Shown here one piece after another: positions 35,771 to 44,737 of a DNA stretch of 64,000 nucleotides. The stretch is from positions 24,397-88,396 of the forward strand of contig JAIRPW010000029.1 of assembly GCA_031256795.1 (NCBI GenBank), in the 5' to 3' direction. The position numbers and the translations under genes were made by a program. The notes beneath the pieces were generated by a model that saw nothing but the letters and a program-made list of their open reading frames with translations, searched no databases and had not been told where the DNA came from. The DNA is from Zoogloeaceae bacterium (GTDB lineage: Bacteria; Pseudomonadota; Gammaproteobacteria; Burkholderiales; Rhodocyclaceae). How positions within the stretch are numbered: position 1 is the stretch's first letter; each line of letters starts with the position of its first letter.

Positions 35771-36388
35771 ATGCGCGCGGTCATGGTGGCGAATCCCAAA
35801 GGAGGCGCCGGAAAAACAACGTTGGCAACCAACCTTTCGGGATTTTTCGCCAATGAAGGCAAAAGCGTTTGTCTGTGCGATTTGGACCGGCAGCAATCGT
35901 CCCTGCGTTGGCTGGCTTTCCGCGATCCTGGCTTGCCCGCGATCGTCGGCTATTTTGGCGGCAATCAGATGTCGGTTAGTTTGCCGCGCGAGTCCGAATG
36001 GGTCGTCCTGGACGCTCCCGCCGGATTTCAGGGCTATAAGCTCAATGATTTTCTCCGCGCGGTGGACCGGGTGCTGATTCCCATTGTGCCTTCTGTTTTC
36101 GATATGGCCGCGACGGAAGATTTTTTAAACGCGCTGCGGCAGGATTTAAGCGGGCGTATGGCGAAAATCGGTATCGTCGCCATGCGCATTGACCCGCGCA
36201 CCCGCGCGGCTTCCATGCTGGAAGAATTTTTGCGGCATTTTGATATTCCGATTTTGGCCTACCTGCGCAATACGCAGAACTATGTCAATGTTGCCGCAGC
36301 GGGACAGACGATTTTTGATCCGCCGCGCGCCCGCAATAAACGTGACGTGGAGCAATGGCAAAAATTACTGGATTGGATTGCGCGGTAA
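35771..36388 (+). CDS. Orphan ParA/MinD-family ATPase
   Basis: Walker-type partitioning ATPase. The 205-residue protein has the deviant Walker A KGGAGKTT (about 10-17), the switch I-like DLDRQQSSLRW, and the Walker B-like VVLDAPAG (about 78-85). Short ParA proteins of this length position DNA, chromosomes or protein cargo, but no ParB or parS-like repeat is seen here. Its stop overlaps the flgA start by one base (TAATG), so it is cotranscribed with flgA; a link to flagellar placement is possible (compare FlhG/MipZ), as inference only. AGGAG precedes the ATG. Confidence 0.85.
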   Translation: MRAVMVANPKGGAGKTTLATNLSGFFANEGKSVCLCDLDRQQSSLRWLAFRDPGLPAIVGYFGGNQMSVSLPRESEWVVLDAPAGFQGYKLNDFLRAVDRVLIPIVPSVFDMAATEDFLNALRQDLSGRMAKIGIVAMRIDPRTRAASMLEEFLRHFDIPILAYLRNTQNYVNVAAAGQTIFDPPRARNKRDVEQWQKLLDWIAR

Positions 36389-37134
36389 TGCGCAGGCGCT
36401 CTATGTCGCGCGTGTTTTTGCCGGTTTGTCCGGCGCGGCTTTTGGCGCGCGGTTTTGTATTTTTATGCGGCGCGGCTGTTTTTTCCGCATGGGCGGCGGA
36501 AATTTCGCATCCGGCGTTGTTGCGGCAGGCGGAGGCTTTTGTGCGCCAGGAAGTGAGTCAGAACGCGGGATTCAAAAGTGTTGCCGCCGGTCCTTTGGAC
36601 GCGCGGCTTCGTCTGCCGTCGTGCGAGCATCTGCAATTTTTTCTGCCGCATGGCATGGACGCCAGCCGCCTGATGGGACAGACGCGCGTTGGAGCGCGCT
36701 GTCTGGACGCCGCCGCGCGCTGGAGCGTGTTTATTCCGGTAAAAATTGCCATGGAACGCGCATATCTTGCCGCTGCCGTTTCTCTTCCGGCTGGCCGGGT
36801 TTTGCGTCCTGAAGATTGCGTGCTTATGACAGGCGATCCCGCGCTTTTGCCCGCGGGGCTGGTTAGCAATTCAGGGGATGTGATTGGGAAAACGCTCAAG
36901 ATTGCTTTGCAGGCCGGGCAGCCTGTGCGCCTGGAGCAGCTGTCCGCGCCTATTCTCATCCAGCAAGGGCAGACAGTGCGCCTGATTTTTCAGGGGGCGG
37001 GATTTACCGCGAGCAACGAGGGAAAAGCCATGCTGCGCGCGGGCGCAGGACAGGTTGTACAAGTGAAAACTGCTTCAGGGATAGTCGTCAGCGGTGTTGC
37101 GCAGACAGATGGCACGGTTCTTGTTAGTCCTTGA
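36388..37134 (+). CDS. flgA: Flagellar P-ring assembly chaperone FlgA
   Basis: Periplasmic protein needed for P-ring assembly of the flagellar basal body. 248 residues from ATG 36388 (overlapping the parA stop); an ATG at 36403 is an alternative. Signal peptide in the first 40 residues (hydrophobic FVFLCGAAVFSAWAA). The C-terminal half has the SAF-like domain (VLRPEDC, IGKTLKIALQAGQPVRLEQL, QGQTVRLIFQGAGF) and the terminal GVAQTDGTVLVSP is typical. The basal-body operon flgBCDE is not adjacent. Confidence 0.92.
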   Translation: MRRRSMSRVFLPVCPARLLARGFVFLCGAAVFSAWAAEISHPALLRQAEAFVRQEVSQNAGFKSVAAGPLDARLRLPSCEHLQFFLPHGMDASRLMGQTRVGARCLDAAARWSVFIPVKIAMERAYLAAAVSLPAGRVLRPEDCVLMTGDPALLPAGLVSNSGDVIGKTLKIALQAGQPVRLEQLSAPILIQQGQTVRLIFQGAGFTASNEGKAMLRAGAGQVVQVKTASGIVVSGVAQTDGTVLVSP

Positions 37135-37150
37135 TGGAGTCAAAAAGCGC

Positions 37151-37177
37151 TCAAGTTTTTCGGAAATTTTCCGATAA
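37151..37177 (+). promoter_or_regulatory. Sigma-28 (FliA) promoter of flgM-flgN
   Basis: TCAAGTTT (37151-37158), 11-nt spacer, TCCGATAA (37170-37177), against the consensus TAAAGTTT-N11-GCCGATAA. It lies 42 nt upstream of flgM, where a class III promoter is expected. Confidence 0.85.
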
Positions 37178-37218
37178 CAGAGTTAACCTTCTTCAGACAA
37201 GCGTTCAAGGTGAACAAC

Positions 37219-37485
37219 ATGAAAGTCGATACCGCATATTCATTTACGCCCGCACTGACGCGGCAACCCGCGAAGTCCTCCGGAGTCGGGAAAGGCGGCG
37301 AGCAGGTCGCTTTGTCCGAAGCGGCGGAGGCGGGCAAGGCTGTCAGCGCGCCGGTCAATCAAAGCCGCGTGGCGGAAATTAAGACCGCAATTGCCGAGGG
37401 TCGTTTCCGCGTGAATCCAGAGGCGATAGCTGATCGCCTGATTCGTACTGCGCAGGAAATGATTGATGCGGAGCGGCGTGTTTGA
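37219..37485 (+). CDS. flgM: Anti-sigma-28 factor FlgM
   Basis: Inhibits FliA until it is exported through the completed hook-basal body. 88 residues, starting MKVDTAYSF at ATG 37219 (AAGGTG upstream; the GTG at 37210 is the alternative). The disordered N-terminal half is followed by the sigma-28-binding helices RVAEIKTAIAEGRFRVNPEAIADRLI, the family's hallmark. It is transcribed from the sigma-28 promoter and is therefore autoregulated. flgN starts 31 nt after the stop. Confidence 0.93.
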   Translation: MKVDTAYSFTPALTRQPAKSSGVGKGGEQVALSEAAEAGKAVSAPVNQSRVAEIKTAIAEGRFRVNPEAIADRLIRTAQEMIDAERRV

Positions 37486-37516
37486 CGCGCCCTGTATGGG
37501 AGAGGAAGTCTTGACT

Positions 37517-38020
37517 ATGGGCGATCTGACGGGCGGGGATTTCGCGCGGCGCGTTGCGGACGAAATTCAGACCGTCCGGCAGTTCATCGCTCTGCTTGAG
37601 GAAGAATCCCGCGCGCTCCAGAAAGGCGATGTAGCCGCGCTGGAATCTATTACCGAGAGCAAAGAGCGTTTGGCGGACGTGCTTGCCCGGATGGGAGACG
37701 CCCGACAGAAATGTATGGATGCGTTGGGTTTCGCGCATGAGGCCAGCGGCGTCGCGGAGTGGCTTGCGCGGCAGGAAGGCGAAGCCGGAGAGAATCTTCG
37801 CGTCGCCTGGCAGACGCTTATGGATCTTGCGCGCGCCGCGCGGGAACTGAATCTTACCAACGGGAAATGTATCGCGCTTCTTTCCCGTGATACCCGCGCT
37901 CGTCTTGAGGCGCTAACGTCCGCCGCGCCCGGAACGGACTGTTATCAGCCTGGAAAGGGGCAAACCTTGTCAACATTCTCGCGCGTTAACGCGGGGGTTC
38001 GCATCCGCGACTGCGTTTAG
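37517..38020 (+). CDS. flgN: Flagellar export chaperone FlgN
   Basis: Cytosolic chaperone for hook-filament junction proteins FlgK and FlgL. 167 residues of mostly alpha-helix, with the FlgN-like helical pattern (FIALLEEESRALQKGDVAALESITESKERL). The ATG at 37517 has AGAGGAAG about 9 nt upstream; the alternative at 37496 lacks a site. The last 25 residues are unconserved. End of the parA-flgA-flgM-flgN set. Confidence 0.85.
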   Translation: MGDLTGGDFARRVADEIQTVRQFIALLEEESRALQKGDVAALESITESKERLADVLARMGDARQKCMDALGFAHEASGVAEWLARQEGEAGENLRVAWQTLMDLARAARELNLTNGKCIALLSRDTRARLEALTSAAPGTDCYQPGKGQTLSTFSRVNAGVRIRDCV

Positions 38021-38113
38021 AGGTTTGTCGTGATGTAACGTTTTTCGCGTTTACGCGGTGTTTTACCGGGTTTCGTGCTATGTTTGCGCGGTCTGTTTTT
38101 TTGTTTCCCATTC

Positions 38114-39433
38114 ATGAATTCCCCCTTTCGCATCGGCATGGTGTCTCTTGGTTGCCCCAAGGCGTCCAGTGACGCGGAGCGCATTCTTACCGCTTTGCGG
38201 ATGGAAGGATATTTGTTTACCCCTTCCTATAAAGACGCGCATCTGGTCATTGTGAATACCTGCGGCTTCATTGAAGAAGCCATCCGGGAATCGTTAGAGG
38301 CCATTGGGGAGGCGCTGAGCGAGAATGGCAAGGTGATTGTGACGGGGTGTCTGGGCGCGCGGCGCGCGTTTGTGATGGAAGCGCATCCCAAAGTGTTGGC
38401 GGTTACGGGGCCTCATGCCGCCGAAGAGGTGCTGGCCATTGTGCGCCAGCATCTGCCTTCCGAAGCTACGCCTCTGGAGCATTTTGTACCTCCGGAGGGG
38501 GTGCGTCTGACGCCGGGGCATTTTGCCTATCTCAAAATTTCCGAAGGCTGCAATCATCAGTGCAGCTTTTGCGTTATTCCCGCTTTGCGGGGGCCGCTTG
38601 TTTCCCGCGCGGCCGATGATGTGCTGACCGAGGCGAAGCATCTGGTCGACGCCGGCGTGCGCGAGTTGCTGCTTATCTCCCAGGATACCAGCGCCTACGG
38701 CCTTGATCTCAAGTACCGCACCGCCTTTTGGAGTGGCAGACCGGTTCGGTCGCGTCTGAAGGAATTGTGCGAAGCGCTGGCGACGCTGTCGGATGATCTC
38801 TGGATCCGTTTGCACTATATGTATCCTTATCCGGCGGTGGATGACCTTTTGCCGCTTATGGCGCAAGGAAAAATTCTGCCCTATCTGGACGTCCCCTTCC
38901 AACATGCCGCGCCTGGAATTTTGAGCGCCATGCGCCGTCCCGCAGCGGCCGAGGACATGCTGACGCGCATTGCTCGCTGGCGGGATATCTGCCCGGAACT
39001 GGTCATTCGCTCTACCTTTATCACGGGTTTTCCCGGAGAGACCGAGCGTGATTTTCAGTTGCTTTTGGATTTTCTGGCGGAGGCGCGCCTGGATCGGGTC
39101 GGGGCTTTTGCGTATTCGCCTGTGGAAGGCGCGACCGCCAACGCGCTGCCTGACCCAATTCCAGAAGAGGAGCGCGAAGAGCGCCGCTGTCGCCTGATGG
39201 AGTTTCAGGAAACCATTAGCGCGGAAAAGCTGGCCGCGCGGATCGGACAGGAAATGACGGTATTGGTCGACGCGGTGGACGAGGAGGGCGTAATGGCGCG
39301 AAGTTATGGCGACGCTCCGGAAGTGGATGGGTTGGTGTGCGTAAATGGGTTTTCTGACGCCGAACCCGGAGATTTTCTGGAGGTGCGCATTATTGACGCG
39401 GACACGCACGATCTGTATGCCGAAGCGCTCTGA
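38114..39433 (+). CDS. rimO: Ribosomal protein S12 methylthiotransferase RimO
   Basis: Radical-SAM enzyme that adds a methylthio group to S12 Asp88. 439 residues: N-terminal MTTase domain ([14 protein letters not shown] with the first cluster Cys, NTCGFI, TGCLGA), radical-SAM motif C146-x3-C150-x2-C153 (CNHQCSFC), and a C-terminal TRAM domain ([24 protein letters not shown]). The ATG at 38114 starts the domain. The gene overlaps the following oxidase gene by 17 nt. Confidence 0.95.
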   Translation: MNSPFRIGMVSLGCPKASSDAERILTALRMEGYLFTPSYKDAHLVIVNTCGFIEEAIRESLEAIGEALSENGKVIVTGCLGARRAFVMEAHPKVLAVTGPHAAEEVLAIVRQHLPSEATPLEHFVPPEGVRLTPGHFAYLKISEGCNHQCSFCVIPALRGPLVSRAADDVLTEAKHLVDAGVRELLLISQDTSAYGLDLKYRTAFWSGRPVRSRLKELCEALATLSDDLWIRLHYMYPYPAVDDLLPLMAQGKILPYLDVPFQHAAPGILSAMRRPAAAEDMLTRIARWRDICPELVIRSTFITGFPGETERDFQLLLDFLAEARLDRVGAFAYSPVEGATANALPDPIPEEEREERRCRLMEFQETISAEKLAARIGQEMTVLVDAVDEEGVMARSYGDAPEVDGLVCVNGFSDAEPGDFLEVRIIDADTHDLYAEAL

Positions 39434-40868
39434 ATCCCGCGCGGATGTTCTTGCCGCATGCTCGGCCATTGTCGGAAAAAATCATCTGTTTCACGCGCCG
39501 GAAGATATTGCGTCCTGTCTGACGGATTGGCGCGGGCGCTACCATGGCCGCGCTTGTGCGCTTGTCCGGCCAGGAAACGCGGAGGAGGTTTCCGCGCTGA
39601 TCCGCCTTTGCAGGGATTGGAAGATTCCTGTGGTGCCGCAAGGCGGCAATACGGGTCTGGCGGGCGGCGCGACGCCTGACGAAAGCGGCAACGCGCTGGT
39701 TCTTCAGACGGGACGTTTGCGGAGCGTATGCAAAGTGGATGCGGAAAATGCCTCCCTTACCGCAGAAGCGGGCGTAACGCTCAAGGAAGCGCGAGAAGCC
39801 GCGCTTTCGGCGGGATTTTTGCTGCCGCTTTCGCTTGCCTCGGAAGGCTCCTGTCAGATTGGCGGAATTTTGGCTACGAACGCGGGCGGTATTCACGCGC
39901 TGCGTTATGGCGTCGCGCGGGATCTCGTTTTGGGACTGGAGGCGGTGCTGCCCGATGGCGAAATCTGGCGCGGTCTTTCCGCCTTGCGCAAGGATAACCG
40001 CGGCTATGATTTGCGGAATCTTCTGATTGGCGCGGAAGGGACGCTGGGAGTGATTACGGCGGCGTCTTTCAAGCTTTTCCCCGCGCCCAAAGAGCGTCTT
40101 GCCTGCTGGCTGAATGTGGATTCTCCTGCTGTGGCGCTGACGCTCTTGAAAGAGGTCAGAGCGGTGTTTGACGCGGCGCTTACGGCTTTTGAGCTTGTTT
40201 GCCCGTTGAGTTTTCATCTGGTCAGGAAACATTTTCCCGCTCTGCTTTTGCCTGCCGCGCCGTGTGCGCAATGGCACGTGCTTTGCGAACTGTGTGATTT
40301 TCAAAAGGACGAAACAGCGAAAGCAAGCGCGATTTCTGAACGCGCGGGGGAATTTTTTTTGGCGCAAATAGATGCGGGAACGGTCAGAAACGCGGCGGTA
40401 GCCTCATCCGCGACGGAAGAACGCAAGCGGCGCAATCTTTGGCAGTGGCGGGAAAATATTTCGGAGGCGCAAAAGCGCGAGGGGGTGAGCGTGAAGCACG
40501 ATATTTCCCTGCCCCTCGCGTGCGTCCCGGAATTCCTTTCTGATATTGACGCGCGCCTTGCGCGCGTTTTTCCGGGGGTACGGCATACGGCGTTCGGGCA
40601 TCTGGGCGACGGAAATTTGCATTTCAATCTTTCCATGCCGGAAGCGGCGGCCAACGCGCGTTTTTTGTCGAGCGAGGCGCGGGCAAACCGCTTGGTCTAT
40701 GATCGGGTGTACGAACTGGGCGGCAGCATTTCCGCCGAACATGGGATCGGGCAGTTAAAGCGCGATATTCTGCCGCGTTATCAGTCTGCTGCTGCGCTCA
40801 AGGTTATGCGGAAAATCAAGTTTGCGCTGGATCCGGAAAATCTGATGAATCCAGGAAAATTGTTTTGA
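39417..40868 (+). CDS. FAD-linked D-2-hydroxyacid dehydrogenase (GlcD/D2HGDH type)
   Basis: 483-residue flavoprotein of the VAO/PCMH family with a FAD-oxidase C-terminal domain. [14 protein letters not shown] (FAD binding), [36 protein letters not shown] and [11 protein letters not shown] are all family signatures. Relatives oxidise D-lactate, D-2-hydroxyglutarate or glycolate and pass electrons to the respiratory chain or an electron-transfer flavoprotein; the substrate here cannot be read from sequence. The ATG at 39417 overlaps rimO by 17 nt. Confidence 0.9.
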   Translation: MPKRSESRADVLAACSAIVGKNHLFHAPEDIASCLTDWRGRYHGRACALVRPGNAEEVSALIRLCRDWKIPVVPQGGNTGLAGGATPDESGNALVLQTGRLRSVCKVDAENASLTAEAGVTLKEAREAALSAGFLLPLSLASEGSCQIGGILATNAGGIHALRYGVARDLVLGLEAVLPDGEIWRGLSALRKDNRGYDLRNLLIGAEGTLGVITAASFKLFPAPKERLACWLNVDSPAVALTLLKEVRAVFDAALTAFELVCPLSFHLVRKHFPALLLPAAPCAQWHVLCELCDFQKDETAKASAISERAGEFFLAQIDAGTVRNAAVASSATEERKRRNLWQWRENISEAQKREGVSVKHDISLPLACVPEFLSDIDARLARVFPGVRHTAFGHLGDGNLHFNLSMPEAAANARFLSSEARANRLVYDRVYELGGSISAEHGIGQLKRDILPRYQSAAALKVMRKIKFALDPENLMNPGKLF

Positions 40869-41038
40869 GCAGATGCGTATGCGCATCGGGTTTTTCAAAG
40901 CGGTCTGAAACAATTTGCATAAAATTGCCGGACGGGAAACATACTTTTGTTACAAATTACGGGTTTAATGCGTTCTTGCGGCGGTTGGGTGGATGTGCGC
41001 TCCGCTTTTGCCGGTTCATTTTCATAAAGGAGTCTGAA

Positions 41039-41536
41039 ATGAGTATTTCTCGCAACGTCATTGTGAGTTTTCTTGCTGTTTCCAGTCTTGCGCTAGGCGT
41101 GGGCGTTGCCAGCGCTGGCGGGCATGGGTATTTTGGGCCGGGGCATGGTTTCGGCCCTGGCTGCGCGTCTTTCGGCAAGCACGGCGCGAACTGGGAGGAT
41201 GCGGATTGGCAGGATTTTAGGGCGGCGCGCCATGCGCGGCTTAAGAAGGATTTGCAAATTACGCCTGAACAGGAAAGCGCTTGGCAAGCGTTTACCGCGC
41301 AAGAGGTTCCGGATTTCAAGGCGGAAAAATGTCCTGCTCCGGAAGATTTTGCCAAAATGAACGCACCGGAGAGAGAGGAGGCGCGCCTGGAATTTCTCCG
41401 TCGGCATCAAGAATTTATGACGCAGCGCCTTTCCGCGCTGAAAAGTTTTTATGCCGTGCTGACTCCGGGACAAAGAAAAATCTTTGATGATTTTCACGCG
41501 CCGAAGTTGCGGCAGGACAAAAAACCGCGTAAGTGA
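41039..41536 (+). CDS. Spy/CpxP-like periplasmic protein (LTXXQ family)
   Basis: 165 residues: signal peptide (about 1-25, VASA-GG), a glycine/histidine-rich segment (GGHGYFGPGHGFGPGC), then helices with the LTXXQ-like motifs LQITPEQESAWQAF and LTPGQRKIFDDFH. Spy-like proteins bind unfolded envelope proteins or metal and respond to envelope stress; the Gly/His-rich part might bind metal (inference). AAAGGAG (41027-41033) precedes the ATG. Monocistronic with its own terminator. Confidence 0.8.
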   Translation: MSISRNVIVSFLAVSSLALGVGVASAGGHGYFGPGHGFGPGCASFGKHGANWEDADWQDFRAARHARLKKDLQITPEQESAWQAFTAQEVPDFKAEKCPAPEDFAKMNAPEREEARLEFLRRHQEFMTQRLSALKSFYAVLTPGQRKIFDDFHAPKLRQDKKPRK

Positions 41537-41559
41537 CGGCATTTCTTTTCCCTTTTCGC

Positions 41560-41591
41560 AGACGGGGCGCGGATGCGCTCCGTCTTTTTTT
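41560..41591 (+). terminator. Rho-independent terminator of the Spy-like gene
   Basis: AGACGGGGCGC (41560-41570) pairs with GCGCTCCGTCT (41575-41585) with one G-U pair and a GGAT loop, followed by seven T. Confidence 0.88.
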
Positions 41592-41770
41592 GCTGTTGCG
41601 TTCTTTTCAGATCGTCTGACGTCTGACTTGTCCTCGAAAGCGGCTGGCTTTTCCGAACAGCCGCTCGTTAGCGCCCAAGTCAAAAAATTACCGCGAGGGC
41701 GGGTGGCAATCCAGATAAGCGGGTAGGCAATGTGCGTCAATCACGTAGCGGATAGGCCAATTATCGGGAA
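41592..41770. other. Intergenic stretch upstream of the argD promoter
   Basis: No gene, tRNA or repeat recognised. The argD promoter follows at 41771. Confidence 0.4.
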
Positions 41771-41799
41771 TTGGCAACTTCAGTCTTTAGATTTATAAT
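41771..41799 (+). promoter_or_regulatory. Sigma-70 promoter upstream of argD-argF
   Basis: TTGGCA (41771-41776), 17-nt spacer, TATAAT (41794-41799). Transcription should start near 41806, leaving a leader of about 135 nt before argD. Confidence 0.8.
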
Positions 41800-41829
41800 G
41801 AAAATATCACAAGCGTATTGCGGAATATC

Positions 41830-41858
41830 GGCGGCAACAGCCGCCATTTTCTTTTTTT
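41830..41858 (+). terminator. Terminator-like hairpin in the argD leader (attenuator or small-RNA end)
   Basis: GGCGGC (41830-41835), loop AACA, GCCGCC (41840-41845), then ATTTTCTTTTTTT. It lies about 25 nt after the predicted transcription start and 86 nt before argD. It would release a transcript of roughly 50 nt unless read through. Confidence 0.65.
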
Positions 41859-41943
41859 GTCGCGGGCTTTTTTGTCCAGAGCGCGGCGAAATGGACCGTG
41901 ACCTATTTTTTACGCAATACGCCTTTTGTAGCGAGGCGTTTTG

Positions 41944-43137
41944 ATGTCACATCTCATGAACACTTATGGGCGGCAGCCTGTCGCCTTTGCCTATGGCGAG
42001 GGCTGCCATCTTACCGATACGAACGGCAAAGTCTATTTGGACGCGCTGGCCGGTATCGCGGTCAACACCTTGGGGCACAATCATCCCGCGCTGACGTCCG
42101 CTCTCGCGCGGCAGGCGAATCGTCTCATTCATGTGTCCAACGTTTACCAGATTCCTGAACAGGAAGCGCTTGCTACGCTGCTGGCGGAGCGTTCGGGGCT
42201 GACGGAAGCGTTCTTTTGCAATTCTGGCTGCGAGGCCAATGAAGCCGCCATCAAGCTGGCGCGGCTGTACGGACGCCGGCGCGGCGTTGATCGCCCGCGT
42301 ATTCTGGTTATGGAGGGCGCGTTTCATGGACGTACTCTCGCTACGCTTTCCGCTACCGGGAACGAGAAAGTCCAAAAAGGTTTTGAACCGCTCGTGGATG
42401 GATTTGTTCGTGTTCCCTATAACGATCTGGACGCTATCCGCGCCCGGCGCGGCGACTCTGACGTTGTTGCGGTGATGCTGGAAGTTGTGCAGGGCGAGGG
42501 CGGCGTTTATGTCGCGCAAGACGGTTATCTTCAGGAGTTGCGGCAAATCTGCGATGCTGAAAAATGGCTGCTGATTTGCGATGAAGTGCAGTGCGGCATG
42601 GCGCGCACAGGGAAATGGTTTGCTTACCAGCACGCGAATATTTTTCCGGATGTATTCACCTTGGCCAAAGGTCTGGGGTCTGGCGTTCCTATTGGCGCTT
42701 GCCTTGCGGGCGGGAGAGCCTCTGGGTTATTCGCGCCGGGAAATCACGGGTCAACTTTTGGCGGCAATCCGTTTGCCTGCGTCGCGGCGCGCGCGACCAT
42801 TGAGACGATTGAAGCGGAACATTTGCTGGACAACGCCATTGCGATGGGCGAGCGGATTTGCGGCGAACTTGCGGAGCGTTTGCGGGGCGTTTCCGGCGTT
42901 TTGGATATTCGCGGCCGCGGTTTGATGATTGGCATTGAGCTGGATCGCCCGGCGGGCGGTTTGGTGGGAAAAGGACTGGCGGCGGGGCTGCTGTTCAATG
43001 TTACGCATGATACCGTGATTCGCCTTCTTCCGCCTTTGGTGTTTGGCGCGGCGGAAGCGGATGAGTTGTTGCAAAAACTTGTGCCATTGTTGCGTGAATT
43101 TTTAGGTTCCGAAATTCAAGAAGGGAAACGTCCATGA
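41944..43137 (+). CDS. argD: Acetylornithine aminotransferase ArgD
   Basis: PLP enzyme of arginine synthesis (N-acetylglutamate semialdehyde to N-acetylornithine), and possibly of lysine synthesis. 397 residues: FFCNSGCEANEAAIKLAR, GAFHGRT, LICDEVQCGMARTGK, and the PLP lysine in TLAKGLGSG (Lys242), then GGNPFACVAA. The ATG at 41944 is preferred to the TTG at 41941; a GAGG site precedes it. Its end overlaps argF by 4 nt. Confidence 0.95.
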   Translation: MSHLMNTYGRQPVAFAYGEGCHLTDTNGKVYLDALAGIAVNTLGHNHPALTSALARQANRLIHVSNVYQIPEQEALATLLAERSGLTEAFFCNSGCEANEAAIKLARLYGRRRGVDRPRILVMEGAFHGRTLATLSATGNEKVQKGFEPLVDGFVRVPYNDLDAIRARRGDSDVVAVMLEVVQGEGGVYVAQDGYLQELRQICDAEKWLLICDEVQCGMARTGKWFAYQHANIFPDVFTLAKGLGSGVPIGACLAGGRASGLFAPGNHGSTFGGNPFACVAARATIETIEAEHLLDNAIAMGERICGELAERLRGVSGVLDIRGRGLMIGIELDRPAGGLVGKGLAAGLLFNVTHDTVIRLLPPLVFGAAEADELLQKLVPLLREFLGSEIQEGKRP

Positions 43138-44066
43138 CCACGACGAGTAAACCGCCGCTCCGGCATTTTTTGCAATTCAAGGATTTTTCTCGTGAGGAAT
43201 TGCATTATCTTTTTGCCCGCGCGCGCCTCATCAAGGAAAAATTCAAGCGCTATGAGCCGCACCATGTGCTTTTTGACCGCACCCTGGTCATGATTTTTGA
43301 GAAAGCCAGTACGCGCACCCGGCTTTCTTTTGAAGCGGGTTTTCAGCAGCTGGGCGGATCGGCAATTTATCTCAATACCCGTGATTCGCAGCTGGGGCGC
43401 GGAGAACCCGTAGAAGATTCGGCGCAGGTCATCTCACGCATGAGCGACATCGTGATGATTCGCACGTTTGAGCAGAATATTATTGAGCGTTTTGCCGCGA
43501 ACTCTCGTGTGCCGGTGATTAACGGACTAACCAATGAATATCATCCCTGCCAAATTCTGGCGGATATTTTCACGTTTATTGAGCATCGCGGCAGCATTGA
43601 AGGCAAAACGGTTACCTGGATCGGAGACGCGAACAATATGTGCAATACCTGGCTGCAAGCGGCGAAAGCGTTGAATTTCACCGTGCGCGTTTCAACGCCG
43701 CCGGGATATGAAGTTAAGCCTGAATGCGCTGATTTGCGTGATTCCGCGCATTTTGAAGTGGTTGCCGACCCGATGGAGGCGTGTAAAAACGCGAATCTGG
43801 TCACGACGGACGTTTGGACGTCTATGGGCTATGAGGCGGAAAACGAGGAGCGGATGCGCGCTTTTTCCGGCTGGCGCGTGGATGCGGAAATGATGAAAAT
43901 TGCCGCTCCGGACGCGCTTTTCATGCATTGCCTTCCCGCGCATCGAGGGGAGGAGGTTACTTCTGATGTGATTGATGGCGCGCAATCGGTGGTTTGGGAT
44001 GAGGCGGAAAATCGTCTGCATGCGCAAAAAGCGCTGATGGAATATCTGTTGCTGGGGCGACAGTAG
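43134..44066 (+). CDS. argF: Ornithine carbamoyltransferase ArgF
   Basis: Makes citrulline from ornithine and carbamoyl phosphate. 310 residues: the carbamoyl-phosphate loop S59-T-R-T-R63, HPCQILAD, and HCLP (from His265, with catalytic Cys266), all intact. GDANNMCNTW is the ornithine-binding segment. Overlaps argD (ATGA), so argD-argF are one operon behind the 41771 promoter. Confidence 0.96.
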   Translation: MTTTSKPPLRHFLQFKDFSREELHYLFARARLIKEKFKRYEPHHVLFDRTLVMIFEKASTRTRLSFEAGFQQLGGSAIYLNTRDSQLGRGEPVEDSAQVISRMSDIVMIRTFEQNIIERFAANSRVPVINGLTNEYHPCQILADIFTFIEHRGSIEGKTVTWIGDANNMCNTWLQAAKALNFTVRVSTPPGYEVKPECADLRDSAHFEVVADPMEACKNANLVTTDVWTSMGYEAENEERMRAFSGWRVDAEMMKIAAPDALFMHCLPAHRGEEVTSDVIDGAQSVVWDEAENRLHAQKALMEYLLLGRQ

Positions 44067-44096
44067 TTTCTTTTTTCCGGGGAAAACGCTGAAACA

Positions 44097-44125
44097 TTGA
44101 CAGGAACAGTGGTTTGAGTCAGAAT
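44097..44125 (+). promoter_or_regulatory. Promoter of the initiator tRNA gene
   Basis: TTGACA (44097-44102), 17-nt spacer, CAGAAT (44120-44125). The expected start falls at or within a base of the mature tRNA 5' end. Confidence 0.8.
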
Positions 44126-44131
44126 AGACGT

Positions 44132-44207
<76 letters not shown>

Positions 44208-44218
44208 GAAAAAGTCAG

Positions 44219-44251
44219 GCACTTATGAGTTTCTCCTCATAAGTGCTTTTT
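44219..44251 (+). terminator. Rho-independent terminator of the tRNA gene
   Basis: Perfect 11-bp stem GCACTTATGAG (44219-44229) / CTCATAAGTGC (44236-44246) with a six-base loop and five T. Confidence 0.92.
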
Positions 44252-44672
44252 GCTTTTCTAGCCAAGAATTCCGGCTTTTCCTCTTCCGGGGCAGACGCCT
44301 CTCGGTGTTTGCGGTAAGGGGACGCCGTATCACGTAGTATCAGAACGAATGAGGTCAGGGAAGGTTCGCCAAACAGGTTGACTCGCCTGGGAAAAATTCT
44401 TATCCAAGCGTGCAAAGACAGAAACCGGATTTGAGCAGCGGGACAAACATATGAAAGAAGGACGACTGGAGCATTGATGGCGTGTGTTGTCCCCGGCGTG
44501 GCATATCCGGCAGAATCAGCGCTATCTTCAGGATTCAGGAAAATGATGGGGTTATAGTCCGCTCATGCTTTCCGCCATAAACGGGAGGCTGCGAACTTTG
44601 AAACAAGTCACGGCGTTTGTGAGGAAGGAGATCGGCCTGTTGCTGCCTCCCTTGCTTGCCGGTGACGGCGGA
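44252..44672. other. Gene-free stretch downstream of the initiator tRNA
   Basis: No integrase, att-like copy of the tRNA end, or coding frame with convincing protein character was found. The stretch leads to the promoter and operator-like region of the hydrolase gene. Confidence 0.4.
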
Positions 44673-44714
44673 TTGAATATGACATAGAATTAAACTTTAG
44701 ACAGTCTTGTCTAA
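44673..44714 (+). promoter_or_regulatory. Candidate repressed promoter: TTGAAT-N17-TTTAGA overlapping a perfect palindrome
   Basis: TTAGACAGTCTTGTCTAA (44697-44714) is a perfect inverted repeat with 7-bp arms, like the operators of TetR-family repressors. It overlaps a possible -10 (TTTAGA, 44696-44701) that has TTGAAT 17 nt upstream (44673-44678). The hydrolase gene starts 23 nt after the palindrome. No TetR gene is in the window. Confidence 0.5.
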
Positions 44715-44737
44715 TTCCCTCAAGAGGACGCTATCTT

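Noticed and set aside
41798..41943. Possible leader peptide of argD starting at the ATG of the TATAAT box
   Set aside because: The ATG overlaps the -10 element and lies upstream of the expected transcription start; no arginine-codon cluster.
44215..44415. A 66-codon minus-strand frame after tRNA-fMet
   Set aside because: It covers the tRNA terminator and has no protein-like features.
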